Positions 33,881-42,505 of a stretch of 64,000 nucleotides of DNA are shown here, in pieces; within the stretch, counting starts at the first letter, position 1, and each line of letters opens with the position of its first letter. The notes beneath the pieces are model-generated. The model was not told the origin of the DNA. It made no database searches and was given only the letters and a program-made list of their open reading frames with translations. The stretch is taken from assembly GCF_023283985.1 (NCBI RefSeq), contig NZ_JAKIKU010000009.1, forward strand, positions 1-64,000. Reading direction: 5' to 3'. The DNA is from Shewanella electrodiphila (GTDB taxonomy: Bacteria > Pseudomonadota > Gammaproteobacteria > Enterobacterales > Shewanellaceae). Position numbers and translations under genes: made by a program.

Positions 33881-34942
33881 TTATTTAAGTGATCCAGACG
33901 TATTAAACTTTTCCAACAATGCATCATACTGCGCTGTTGAGCCGATATTGTTATCAATCCATTGTGCATTATAATAAGTATCAAGATAACGTTCACCTGA
34001 ATCACATAAAAGCGTCACTAGCGAACCCGTTTGGCCTGTCTGTTTCATTGCGCAGGCAAGTTCCAGCACACCGTATAAATTAGTTCCTGTAGAGGGACCG
34101 ACTTTTCTTCCAATCAACTTGGCAAGCCAATTCATGGTTGCAAGAGAAGCAGCGTCTGGGATTTTTTTCATGTCATCTACAACACCTGCAATAAATGAAG
34201 GCTCAACTCTTGGTCGACCAATACCCTCAATTTTACTGCCATTTTCACACGTGATTGATTGATCGCCTTGATGATAGTAGTCATAAAAGACCGAGTTTTC
34301 TGGGTCAACAACACATAACTTGGTCGATAATTGCTGATAGTTTAAATAACGGCCTATGGTAGCGGATGTACCACCAGTGCCTGGACTCATCACAATCCAT
34401 TCAGGTATTGGATAGGGCTCTTTTTGCATTTGATTAAATATAGAATCAGCGATGTTGTTATTACCACGCCAATCGGTCGCACGTTCAGCATAAGTAAATT
34501 GATCCATATAGTGACCATTTAATTCCTCTGCTAAACGTTGCGATTCTGCATATATTTTACTGCTATGATCAACAAAGTGGCATTGGCCGCCATAAAATTC
34601 GATTTGCTCAATTTTGGTTTTTGCGGTCGATGAAGGCATGACGGCAATAAAAGGTAGACCTAATAAACGTGAAAAATATGCTTCTGATACGGCAGTGCTG
34701 CCTGATGATGACTCTATGATACTGGTATGTTCGTTTACCCAGCCGTTGGATATGGCATATAAGAACAATGAGCGAGCTAATCGGTGTTTGAGACTGCCAG
34801 TTGGGTGAGTGCTTTCATCTTTAAGGTAAATATCGATGCCATCAAGTTGCGGAAGGTCTAATTTGATTAAGTGCGTGTCAGCGCTTCTCTGAAAGTCCGC
34901 TTCGATTTTGGCGATTGCCTGTTTAACCCATTGTTTAGACAT
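33881..34942 (-). CDS. PLP-dependent cysteine synthase-fold enzyme (Cds1/cysteine desulfhydrase-like)
   Basis: 353 residues. The PLP lysine lies in THPTGSLKHRLARS near residues 45-58. SSSGSTAVS near 79 and PGTGGTSATIGRYL near 193-206 bind the cofactor phosphate. The family includes O-acetylserine sulfhydrylases and cystathionine beta-synthases; the THPTGSLKHR variant is typical of the Cds1-type cysteine desulfhydrases. No CBS domain is present. It may therefore release H2S from cysteine, a tentative reading. Confidence 0.83.
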   Translation of the reverse strand: MSKQWVKQAIAKIEADFQRSADTHLIKLDLPQLDGIDIYLKDESTHPTGSLKHRLARSLFLYAISNGWVNEHTSIIESSSGSTAVSEAYFSRLLGLPFIAVMPSSTAKTKIEQIEFYGGQCHFVDHSSKIYAESQRLAEELNGHYMDQFTYAERATDWRGNNNIADSIFNQMQKEPYPIPEWIVMSPGTGGTSATIGRYLNYQQLSTKLCVVDPENSVFYDYYHQGDQSITCENGSKIEGIGRPRVEPSFIAGVVDDMKKIPDAASLATMNWLAKLIGRKVGPSTGTNLYGVLELACAMKQTGQTGSLVTLLCDSGERYLDTYYNAQWIDNNIGSTAQYDALLEKFNTSGSLK

Positions 34943-35124
34943 AATGGAACCTTTAAAAGAAAAGAGATCAATATCATAGTCTTATTTATATTTTGCTTAA
35001 AGGATGTTTTAGCCGATGAAAGGTAAAAATCATTAATTTACAGTTAGGTAATAGAAGGTGTTCCGATTAATGTGAACAAGATCAAAAAAATATCAGTTTA
35101 AAAACGAGATAGACTTAATCAAGA

Positions 35125-35152
35125 AATAAAGAATAAAATGAGATTTCATTTT
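35125..35152 (-). terminator. Candidate terminator of the tRNA-Tyr cluster
   Basis: Stem AAAATGA / TCATTTT (35135-35141 and 35146-35152), 14 bases past the last tRNA on the minus strand, followed by T-rich ATTCTTTATTTCTT. The stem is AT-rich, so it would be weak. Confidence 0.5.
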
Positions 35153-35165
35153 AAAGCATAAGAAG

Positions 35166-35250
35166 TGGTGGAGGGAGAAGGATTCGAACCTTCGAAGGCT
35201 GAGCCGTCAGATTTACAGTCTGATCCCTTTGGCCACTCGGGAACCCCTCC
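35166..35250 (-). tRNA. tRNA-Tyr (GTA), copy 3 in transcription order
   Basis: 85 bases including the encoded CCA end. The acceptor GGAGGGG pairs with CCCTCC-type bases, the T-arm has GGTTCGAATCC, and a long variable arm fits a class II tRNA. The anticodon GTA is at 35214-35216 in the loop CTGTAAATC. Identical to the two copies upstream; spacer to the next copy is 79 bases. Confidence 0.97.
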
Positions 35251-35329
35251 ACATTTTCTTACTTGTCTTACTTTTTATGCAAAATTGTTGGCCACAACAA
35301 TTTATTTTAATAATAACCATACCGATAAA

Positions 35330-35414
35330 TGGTGGAGGGAGAAGGATTCGAACCTTCGAAGGCTGAGCCGTCAGATTTACAGTCTGATCCCTTTGGCCAC
35401 TCGGGAACCCCTCC
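35330..35414 (-). tRNA. tRNA-Tyr (GTA), copy 2 in transcription order
   Basis: 85 bases, sequence-identical to the other two copies, with encoded CCA. Spacer to the first copy is 30 bases. The three genes read as one transcript from the promoter at 35545-35573. Confidence 0.97.
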
Positions 35415-35444
35415 ACGAAACGGTATATTTATCATTGGTGCAAA

Positions 35445-35529
35445 TGGTGGAGGGAGAAGGATTCGAACCTTCGAAGGCTGAGCCGTCAGATTTACAGTCT
35501 GATCCCTTTGGCCACTCGGGAACCCCTCC
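35445..35529 (-). tRNA. tRNA-Tyr (GTA), copy 1 in transcription order
   Basis: 85 bases, identical to the other copies, with the GTA anticodon and encoded CCA. It is the promoter-proximal gene of the triplet. Confidence 0.97.
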
Positions 35530-35544
35530 TCAATTGCGGCGAGA

Positions 35545-35573
35545 ATAATAGTCACGAATTAAATATAAGTAAA
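35545..35573 (-). promoter_or_regulatory. sigma-70 promoter of the tRNA-Tyr cluster
   Basis: On the minus strand, -35 TTTACT (35568-35573) and -10 TATTAT (35545-35550) are separated by exactly 17 bases. A GC-rich stretch CTCGCCGC follows the -10, the discriminator type found at stringently controlled stable-RNA promoters. Confidence 0.65.
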
Positions 35574-35653
35574 GCCAAAATCGAAAATAACTCTCAAGTA
35601 TTTGTTCAAGTGGTCGATAAAATAACAATCGCAGTAATTAATGATGTTTTTAT

Positions 35654-36157
35654 ATGCAAATTGAGTTTCCTTTAGTCAATGAACTACAACTGGGCAATCG
35701 TTTAAATGATGCGATTGAACATGATCGTCGTGGTGAATTTGGCCTTCTTTTATCTATGTTGTCTGTTGATGCTCGTGACATGTCACAATTTCAACTTGAT
35801 AAAGAACTCAATGTCGATGAAAAACTATACAAAACTTTTCAGTTACCTCAAGCTCAACAACTCGTATGTGATTTATCACAACAGCAAGCTATAGATCACG
35901 CCACTGATTTTCAACGCGGCGGGGTATCGCAATTTCATTTACAACAAGCTTTAAAACCCGAAGCATTAGTGACTCGCGGGCAATATGAGGATGAAATGCA
36001 AATCGTTTTGGCTAATTGCGATGAGCTTACTAAATTAAAACACCAACAATCAGTTCCAGAAATTACAGAAATAAATCAAATTCATTTCTTAGATCAATTA
36101 GCCACTCAGCGTAAAATAAGTGAGACTTTAGCAAACCAGCTTTATGCAGTTGCTTGA
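35654..36157 (+). CDS. Conserved small protein, VC2046/SO_2500-like
   Basis: 167 residues, soluble, Gln- and Leu-rich, predominantly helical by eye. The N-terminus reads FPLVNELQLGNRLNDAIEHD and the centre FHLQQALKPEALVTRGQY. It resembles a conserved family of Vibrio and Shewanella of unknown function; the name is from memory and not verified. It has its own upstream spacer after the tRNA promoter, with an opposite direction. Confidence 0.7.
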   Translation: MQIEFPLVNELQLGNRLNDAIEHDRRGEFGLLLSMLSVDARDMSQFQLDKELNVDEKLYKTFQLPQAQQLVCDLSQQQAIDHATDFQRGGVSQFHLQQALKPEALVTRGQYEDEMQIVLANCDELTKLKHQQSVPEITEINQIHFLDQLATQRKISETLANQLYAVA

Positions 36158-36289
36158 TTTTTAAACTGTAATGATTGTTGTTGTCACATTTGTTGAATAT
36201 TATGTTCTGCTAATTGTGTGAACTAGCTAGATAATAAATGACAGTTTTTACGTTATGCTGACGCTTTATAGCAGTGAAAGGCGATTAAT

Positions 36290-36577
36290 ATGATTAAAAC
36301 GATTACTAAGCAAGACGTTCAAGTTAGTGATAGCTGTAATGATTGTGGTTCATTTGTTGATATCGGTACTGTGATCGATGAACAAGATACACAGTTGATT
36401 TTGCAAGTTGAAGGCGAAACAGCCTTAGCGGATGCTCAGGCGATTATTGAAAAAGCAGAAACACGTTTTGACTCTGTTAACACTCGTTTTGATGAAACCG
36501 ACAATCACATCACGGTGTTTATTGAGTTTGAGTTTACAGCTGAAAAAATGATTTTTCAGTTAGAAAACAGTCTGTAA
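36290..36577 (+). CDS. YfcZ/YiiS family protein (DUF406)
   Basis: 95 residues. The pattern SCNDCGSFVDIGTVIDEQDT near residues 14-33, two cysteines and the C-terminal VFIEFEFTAEKMIFQL match E. coli YfcZ in order and spacing. Its function is unknown. A short AAAGGCG site precedes ATG 36290. Confidence 0.82.
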   Translation: MIKTITKQDVQVSDSCNDCGSFVDIGTVIDEQDTQLILQVEGETALADAQAIIEKAETRFDSVNTRFDETDNHITVFIEFEFTAEKMIFQLENSL

Positions 36578-36591
36578 AAGCGAAAACTCTT

Positions 36592-36647
36592 GGTTACAAT
36601 CTAAATTTAAGGGTTACATCTTGCAATTTTATGTCGTAAGTGTAACC
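36592..36647 (+). promoter_or_regulatory. Three GGTTACA heptamers upstream of the EAL-domain gene
   Basis: GGTTACA occurs at 36592-36598 and 36612-36618 as direct repeats 20 bases apart. Its complement TGTAACC is at 36641-36647, 29 bases further. They lie in the 235-base spacer before the signalling gene, about 165-220 bases from its start. They may be sites for a DNA-binding protein; none is assigned. Confidence 0.4.
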
Positions 36648-36812
36648 TTCGTAACACTAATACTTTTGGGATAGACCTTTTGTTTATTCCTATATACAGG
36701 TTTTTTTCTGTATAACACTTATGGGTATGATAATTACCCTGATTTTAAATGGATAAAGACCTCCTAAGAATGAGGTCAACCCGATTGCTATGCTGTCTTT
36801 TTGGGAATAATA

Positions 36813-38987
36813 ATGAAGCAAACTGAGCAACACTTATTAGAGTTAATTGTAAACTCTGTGGCTAAAGAAAAGGGGGACTTCACCGGAACCTCTGAATTAG
36901 TCTGTAAATTGCTGTTGAAGCATTTTAATGCCACTTGTGTGTCTGTTATTTCTCTACGAAATAAAGCACTTGAGCAAAAAGTTGTTGCCTGCCTTTCCCC
37001 TGTAGTCGCTATTAGTGATGCGATTAAGCAATTACGTCATGATAATTTTGCCTCTGAATCATATTTTGAAGAAATCCGCCGTTATAGACATATTGCCAGT
37101 AGCATTTCAGCAACTGATAAGCGTTTAAGCTGTTTTTCTGACTATTATAAACAAACTGGAATTGAATCTAATCTTGATGTGGCCATCCGAATAAATGGGC
37201 ATATCGAAGGTCTACTTTGTATTGAGTTTGATCACCAAGTTGAATTATCCATACCAAACATAGAATTTGCATGTCAATTTGCAGATCAATTAGCACTGAC
37301 CCTCGCAACGCGTTATGCCTATGACAATAATGAACGACTAACTTTGTTTCATAGTGCGACAGAACAAGCTAAGCATGTACTGATGTTAATCAATCTGAAA
37401 ACTCAGATCATTGAGTACGTCAATCCTGCTCATGAAAAGATGACAGGGCTTGCTCGCGAAATTGTTCAAGATAACGAGTTAATTACTTTAGATTTTTTCC
37501 GTGGTAAACGCGAACTTGCCAATGAACTCTCTGAAAAATTAATTGCTGGTGAAACGATTCAAGGTGAAGCAGAGCTGGAGAGAGTCGATAACACTAAATA
37601 CTGGGTACAGTATCAAGCCAACCGCTTTGTAACAGAGCAAGGTAATTATTATGCCTTGGTTTCTTGTATTAATGTTTCTGAGCAGCGTCGACATAAAGAC
37701 GAATTAGAAAACCTTGCTTGGAATTGTACTTTAACAGGCTTGCATAATCGGCTGCATTTCACCCAGCAACTTGACCGAGCTTCAAACGGTATACTGTTTC
37801 TAATCGATTTGATGGGCTTCAAACGTTTTAATGACACCAGTGGTCATGAGCAAGGTGATGCACTGTTAACTGAAGTTGCACGTAGATTAAAACACTTTGC
37901 ACTGAGTAATAATGCCATTGATGTTGCACGTGTAGGCAGTGATGAGTTTGCCGTTTTGTTACCTGATCTTGAATCAACAGAAATTCTTGAAGAAGTTGTT
38001 TTTAAGCTTTATCAAAAGCTAGCTGTTCCTTCTGTTATCGGTCGCGAAAAAGTCGATCCTAAAGCGGCCATCGCGGTTGTGGATGTCGCTGCTGTTGCAA
38101 CACAATTCTCACCTTTATCTTGTGCTGATATTGCACTGCAATATGCCAAGAAGAAAGCCATGTTGAATTTTCAGATATTCAATGATGATTTATTAGCCAC
38201 GTTTAAAAATAATGCTGATATAGAAAGAGATTTAATGTCTGCTATCCGTGGTAGGCAATTTGAGCTCTACTATCAGCCGTTAATGGATTTAAAAAACCAT
38301 AAATATATTGGTGCTGAGGCGTTAATACGCTGGCATCACCCTAAAAAGGGCATACTTTATCCTGGTGCGTTCATTGAAATAGCAGAACAATCAGGAATGA
38401 TTAATGCTATCGGTGACTGGGTACTCGAAGCGGCTTGTAAACAGCTTAATTTATGGCAGCGTAAAGATGTCGACATAGTGATGCATGTTAACGTTGCAGC
38501 AAGACAGTTCTTCAGTGGCAATTTATTCGAGCAAGTTTGGAATTTAGTCACTCGTTATAGAATAAAACCACAGAGTTTGATTCTAGAAATAACAGAAACA
38601 GAATTAATGGGTGATATTCGACATGCCACTCGTTTGTGTCAAGAATTAGCTGACTTGGGTGTAGGCTTAGCCATTGACGACTTTGGTACGGGCTATAGCT
38701 CTATGCGTTATCTAAAGCAATTTCCTATTACTAAGTTAAAAATAGATCGTTCATTTATATCAGATTTAACCACTAGCCATGAAAGCCGAGAGATAGTTAG
38801 CGCAATTATCGCAATGGCCAAAGCCTTGAACATATCATTGACAGCGGAAGGGGTTGAAACTAAAGAGCAGGAAATATTCCTCGAAGATAGTAGTTGCCAT
38901 CATGCACAAGGGTATTTATACAGTCCCGCTATAAGAGAAAACGAATTTTCAAAGTTCATTTTTGAGCAAAATACAGCGGTACATTAA
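36813..38987 (+). CDS. GAF-PAS-GGDEF-EAL cyclic-di-GMP signalling protein
   Basis: ATG 36813 is taken as the start (724 residues); GGGA is eight bases upstream. A GAF-like sensory region (about 15-180) and a PAS segment (about 185-290) precede a GGDEF domain. That domain's signature reads GSDEF near residue 378 rather than GGDEF, so cyclase activity is uncertain. The EAL domain is complete: EALIRWHHP near 498, EITETELM near 593 and DDFGTGYSS near 622. These are the metal and catalytic residues of c-di-GMP phosphodiesterases. The likely activity is c-di-GMP breakdown under control of an unknown ligand. No signal peptide or membrane segment is seen. Confidence 0.9.
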   Translation: MKQTEQHLLELIVNSVAKEKGDFTGTSELVCKLLLKHFNATCVSVISLRNKALEQKVVACLSPVVAISDAIKQLRHDNFASESYFEEIRRYRHIASSISATDKRLSCFSDYYKQTGIESNLDVAIRINGHIEGLLCIEFDHQVELSIPNIEFACQFADQLALTLATRYAYDNNERLTLFHSATEQAKHVLMLINLKTQIIEYVNPAHEKMTGLAREIVQDNELITLDFFRGKRELANELSEKLIAGETIQGEAELERVDNTKYWVQYQANRFVTEQGNYYALVSCINVSEQRRHKDELENLAWNCTLTGLHNRLHFTQQLDRASNGILFLIDLMGFKRFNDTSGHEQGDALLTEVARRLKHFALSNNAIDVARVGSDEFAVLLPDLESTEILEEVVFKLYQKLAVPSVIGREKVDPKAAIAVVDVAAVATQFSPLSCADIALQYAKKKAMLNFQIFNDDLLATFKNNADIERDLMSAIRGRQFELYYQPLMDLKNHKYIGAEALIRWHHPKKGILYPGAFIEIAEQSGMINAIGDWVLEAACKQLNLWQRKDVDIVMHVNVAARQFFSGNLFEQVWNLVTRYRIKPQSLILEITETELMGDIRHATRLCQELADLGVGLAIDDFGTGYSSMRYLKQFPITKLKIDRSFISDLTTSHESREIVSAIIAMAKALNISLTAEGVETKEQEIFLEDSSCHHAQGYLYSPAIRENEFSKFIFEQNTAVH

Positions 38988-39015
38988 GCATTGATTTCAC
39001 TTTAAAGCTTTAACG

Positions 39016-39498
39016 TTAGACAATTTTTCGCATGCAACAAGCTTCAAACTTTTTTCCACTGTAGCAAACGCACTTATCATTTCGTTTGGGTAACTCAGCC
39101 GCTCTTTGTTCTCCTTCTGTGTAATACCACATGCCATTCAACTTCTGAAATTGTGAACACTCGTAAATAGCATCTATGTCATTATTGTTTATATACCATG
39201 CTTTAAAAGCGACTGTGCCTTCGACCAAATCATGTTGCGATTCTTCTACGTCTAATCCTAACCATTCAGTGTCATCTGCGCCTTGCGCTAGAAGTTCAAC
39301 GGTTAAGCCGTTTAAGTAGTCAGGGTGGTGGGTGTCGATTAAATATTGATGATGCTGTAGAACAAAAGCGCAATAACGAGAGCGCATGAGTGTTTCTACA
39401 TCATTTGCAGTGTTAAATTTTAAGTGAAATGGCTGGCAACACTGGGCGTAAGTGAGTGTTCTGCCGCAAGGGCAAGGAGATTGAATGTTTATTGTCAT
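39016..39498 (-). CDS. YchJ-like SEC-C motif protein
   Basis: 160 residues. Two SEC-C-type zinc motifs flank an NTF2-like middle: CPCGRTLTYAQCCQ near residues 9-22 and CVCYSGKKFEACC near 143-155. The central domain shows LMRSRYCAFVLQ and WLGLDV segments characteristic of YchJ. Function is unknown. Confidence 0.87.
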   Translation of the reverse strand: MTINIQSPCPCGRTLTYAQCCQPFHLKFNTANDVETLMRSRYCAFVLQHHQYLIDTHHPDYLNGLTVELLAQGADDTEWLGLDVEESQHDLVEGTVAFKAWYINNNDIDAIYECSQFQKLNGMWYYTEGEQRAAELPKRNDKCVCYSGKKFEACCMRKIV

Positions 39499-39645
39499 GT
39501 TAATGGCTAATGATCTGCTGGCATTTTATTGATTAGTATTGAAATGACAATGGTACAGATTTTTAAAGCGTAACAGAATATCTTTATCGATTCACCGTCG
39601 TTAAGGCATTTCTAATTTCGATTTTATTGACTAATCATGAACAAA

Positions 39646-40257
39646 TTAATGGTCGTGTTCGTCAGACTCTTGATGATTTTCAAGTAAAGCCGTGGTTTCT
39701 TCGTGTGATTCTATTAGCGGATTAAATTGACGCCCGTAGTATAAGTTTGAACTTGGTTTTGCAGAGAAGTAGAAATCAGGTTTAACTTTAGTATTTGAAT
39801 CAACAATAAACTGCCATTGTTGCTCACCAACTTTACGAGACACGAGAACAAACTTTCCTGAGAATACACTCGTTGGTTCGCCAGTTTCTTTACGGGGATG
39901 GAAACGCACTAAGTAATAACCTACATCGGTTGCATTTTCATCGGTCAATTCTCGGTTGATGACTCTAAAATCGACATCGATATGGGCTGATTTTTTGGCG
40001 ATTTTCTTAAAAAAGACTTTATACAAGGATAAGATATTTTCTTTACCTGTCACAATTTCTTTATCGAAGGTTTCTGAAATGTAAACGGCATCGTCAGCAT
40101 AAATTTGATCAATGATGTTGAGATCTAATTTTTCAAATCCTGAAGAAAAGACTTTATAGTTAGCATTAATTAAGTCGTTGTCTGTCATTGTTTCAGCAGT
40201 TGAAAAGTGACTGAAAAAAGATAAAACGAAAATAAACAAAAGTTTTATATGGCTCAT
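39646..40257 (-). CDS. Secreted NTF2/SnoaL-like protein
   Basis: 203 residues. Residues 1-21 form a signal peptide ending STAE. The mature body begins with a cone-like pattern (KVFSSGFEKLDLNIIDQIYADDAVYIS) and YYLVRFHP, QQWQFIVDS strands, typical of SnoaL/DUF4440-like folds. It has a His/Glu/Asp-rich tail (ESHEETTALLENHQESDEHDH) that could bind metal. Role unknown. Confidence 0.7.
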   Translation of the reverse strand: MSHIKLLFIFVLSFFSHFSTAETMTDNDLINANYKVFSSGFEKLDLNIIDQIYADDAVYISETFDKEIVTGKENILSLYKVFFKKIAKKSAHIDVDFRVINRELTDENATDVGYYLVRFHPRKETGEPTSVFSGKFVLVSRKVGEQQWQFIVDSNTKVKPDFYFSAKPSSNLYYGRQFNPLIESHEETTALLENHQESDEHDH

Positions 40258-40385
40258 GTAAATATAATGCTCTTAAAATGAGTTTTAAATGAATGCGTAT
40301 GCAGTTCAAGATATGGATGACACTATAAATTATTATAATCCGCAGCAAAAGCGTGGAATCTTTACAAATTGTGTAGGAGTTGATG

Positions 40386-40976
40386 ATGCAGCAAGAAGAC
40401 AGTGATTTATTTTGGGAAGAAATGGCAGGTGTTAAGCCACTTAAGGTCAATGATAGTCATTTTAATCAATCCACTCATTTGCCGACTGACTCACAGTTAG
40501 CAAGACGAGCTGCGGCAGCACAAAACGAGTATTTGGATAAACTTACTGTTGATCCTGCTTTGATACTACCGGTTGAACCAGAGGAGATCATTAGCTATAA
40601 AATCAATGGTGTCCAAGAAGAAGTGTTTCGTCATTTACGTTTAGGTAAATATAAAACTAAATCTGTAATAGATCTGCATGCTTATCGTTTGGTTCAAGCA
40701 CGTGAATTGTTAATCGATGCTGTTTTACAAGCCTATGGGCGAGGTGAGAGAAATATATTAGTTATTCACGGCAAAGGGTTTAAAAGCAAACCTTTTGCTG
40801 GATTGATGAAGTCGGCTGTTAATCATTGGTTAGTTCAGTTAGAAGAGGTACAAGCTTTTCACAGTGCAACCCGCGAACAAGGTGGAACAGGAGCTTTGTT
40901 TGTGATGTTAGTCAAATCTGAACAGCAACGCGTAGTAGCAAGTGAAACCAATCGCAAAGGCAGCGGCTTTAGATAA
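40386..40976 (+). CDS. smrA: Smr-domain endonuclease-like protein SmrA
   Basis: 196 residues from ATG 40386, six bases after AGGAG; TTG 40380 and ATG 40383 are alternatives. The N-terminus DLFWEEMAGVKPL and LRLGKYKTK resemble E. coli SmrA (YdaL) rather than SmrB. The Smr domain follows, with DLHAYRLVQARELL near residues 92-105, VIHGKGFKSK near 122-131 and a GGTGALFVML end. Smr domains bind nucleic acid; SmrA has been described as a DNA endonuclease, while SmrB acts on collided ribosomes. Assignment is by motif likeness. Confidence 0.85.
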   Translation: MQQEDSDLFWEEMAGVKPLKVNDSHFNQSTHLPTDSQLARRAAAAQNEYLDKLTVDPALILPVEPEEIISYKINGVQEEVFRHLRLGKYKTKSVIDLHAYRLVQARELLIDAVLQAYGRGERNILVIHGKGFKSKPFAGLMKSAVNHWLVQLEEVQAFHSATREQGGTGALFVMLVKSEQQRVVASETNRKGSGFR

Positions 40977-41005
40977 TGCATATGTCGTTAGGAATATGTG
41001 ATTAA

Positions 41006-41029
41006 TAAAGCCCGTGGGAAAGGGCTTTA
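41006..41029. terminator. Hairpin between smrA and a small membrane protein gene
   Basis: TAAAGCCC / GGGCTTTA with an 8-base loop (41006-41013 and 41022-41029). The convergent genes end at 40976 and 41053. T runs are weak on both strands, so it is a plausible but imperfect terminator. Confidence 0.45.
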
Positions 41030-41052
41030 CGTGTTGTTTATCTTTGCTGCAG

Positions 41053-41193
41053 TTATATCAGTAAATAGCCAAGTACACCGATAAGAATCACAAATATAAT
41101 GATTGTGGTTGTGTTGTTTGCTTTATCACTGCTTTCGTTATTTAAACGTTGTGATCGCTCATTTCTGTGTTTTTGATAACTTTTCTTGTTCAT
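41053..41193 (-). CDS. Small basic single-helix membrane protein
   Basis: The frame opens at 41295, but ATG 41193 gives a compact 46-residue protein with AGG upstream. It has a strongly basic, Asn-rich N-terminus (MNKKSYQKHRNERSQRLNNE) and one hydrophobic helix near residues 28-46 (TTIIIFVILIGVLGYLLI). This is a tail-anchored type. Similar small proteins are widespread in Shewanella, but none has a role I can name. Confidence 0.55.
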   Translation of the reverse strand: MNKKSYQKHRNERSQRLNNESSDKANNTTTIIIFVILIGVLGYLLI

Positions 41194-41295
41194 GTTGTGC
41201 CTAGGTTTCATTTTTTGAAACCGATTTAATGTTTTAGAAGGCTGAGGGATTAGGTTTGATGTCTTGTAGACTCGACCATAACTCCTGGAGATCAT

Positions 41296-42426
41296 TAAAT
41301 TGTATTAAGTAAAACAAAGGATATTGCGGCTTAGATACACCGATTCGGAGTCAATATTCTTCTCAATAGAAGCATTCAATCAAAGCTAATGATTAAATCT
41401 TTTTAAGCAAAAAATTGTAATCAACAACCATTGTTGACAATCACTAATAACAGTCATTAATTAACGATCACTCACGTTCAAATATTAGTTAGTAGTACTG
41501 AGGTTTGAGTGCTAGTGAAATTGATTCCATTAATAACTTTGTCATTTTCATCTAAAAAAATAACTATGTTTTATCCATAAATGTGAACTAGTGAGACATT
41601 TCATAAAAGATATTGAATAAAGCAAAGCTGATGGTTATAAAATGTTTAAGATCGGAACTAATAAGTTAATTAACAGTAGCTTACATGTTATGTGTTGTTG
41701 CTGAATTATTCACAAAAGGCATCATTGAACCGGCTTTGCACTTACATGACGAAATACAACACTGCCATAGTGATGAAGAGAAAGTGAATGCTAGTTTTGT
41801 GGTTAGCATAATTTAATGTCGAACCTTTACGGATCCGTTTAGCTCGACCATTTCTTAGTTTTACATAGTTACTTTTTTTCACACAAAACTCCTTGCTCCT
41901 GAATAATTCAAGAAAACAATACTTAGAATGAAGAAGGGCTAATTAATAATTGAATGATTAATTATATTTTTAAACGAAGGCGGGTTTTTAACGGTATTGA
42001 AATCAACAGAAATCCGAATGTGGATTGTTGATGTAATAGGATCACCTACGCATTCGCTGCACAAGTAACTCCATTCACTTTGTGTTCGAACGTAAATTAC
42101 CACAAAGACTTGTCTCATAAACGGCTATTTATGTGATCTAGATCGTATAAGTCAAAATAACAACAGGTGTCATATTAATGTCGTTAAAAGGTGTGTAGGT
42201 TTTGGTTGCTCACCTGTTTCTCATTTGTTTTGATCTGGTTAAATTGTGGCGTTGTGTTTAGTAAAGGGGTAAATAAGATTTTGTGTGATTGAAGAAGGAA
42301 AAGGTTATGTTGTTGGTATTTGTATTCGATTTATATTAATTGATTAGGATATGGAAAGACTGACATTAGCAGTCATCAGGTTAATGTGCCTAGAATTGAT
42401 TTAAGGCTAAATATTACTGTAGCTAC
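41296..42426. other. Gene-poor AT-rich gap
   Basis: About 1.1 kb without a convincing gene. The only notable frame is 41685-41816 (43 codons, beginning MLCVVAELFTKGIIEPAL), with no ribosome site; it reads like a gene remnant. A CRP-like half-site TGTGA-TCTAGA-TCGTA sits at 42132-42147 with no gene placed to use it. No repeats or RNA genes were recognised. The gap is flanked by two minus-strand genes, so it contains at most the promoter of the small membrane protein gene at its left edge. Confidence 0.6.
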
Positions 42427-42452
42427 AAAAAGAGCACCTTAATTAGGTGCTC
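42427..42452 (-). terminator. Rho-independent terminator of the ACE-like peptidase gene
   Basis: Stem GAGCACCT / AGGTGCTC (42432-42439 and 42445-42452), loop TAATT, followed on the minus strand by TTTTT (A-run at 42427-42431). The stop codon is at 42506. Confidence 0.8.
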
Positions 42453-42505
42453 ATTAATGTTTTGATTATTTACCAAAACCAATAGGTGTATCTATATTGA
42501 CTCGA

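Noticed and set aside
35165..35548. 127-codon plus-strand frame with the repeated product MVEGEGFEPSKAEPSDLQSD
   Set aside because: It is the antisense translation of the three tRNA-Tyr genes, a well-known annotation artefact.
36578..36812. Spacer before the EAL-domain gene considered for a cyclic-di-GMP riboswitch
   Set aside because: The conserved core bases of the GEMM class are not present; only short unrelated hairpins (GACCTC/GAGGTC, GGGTA/TACCC) are seen.
42132..42147. CRP-like site TGTGA-TCTAGA-TCGTA
   Set aside because: No gene starts downstream in either direction at a sensible distance; the right arm matches poorly.
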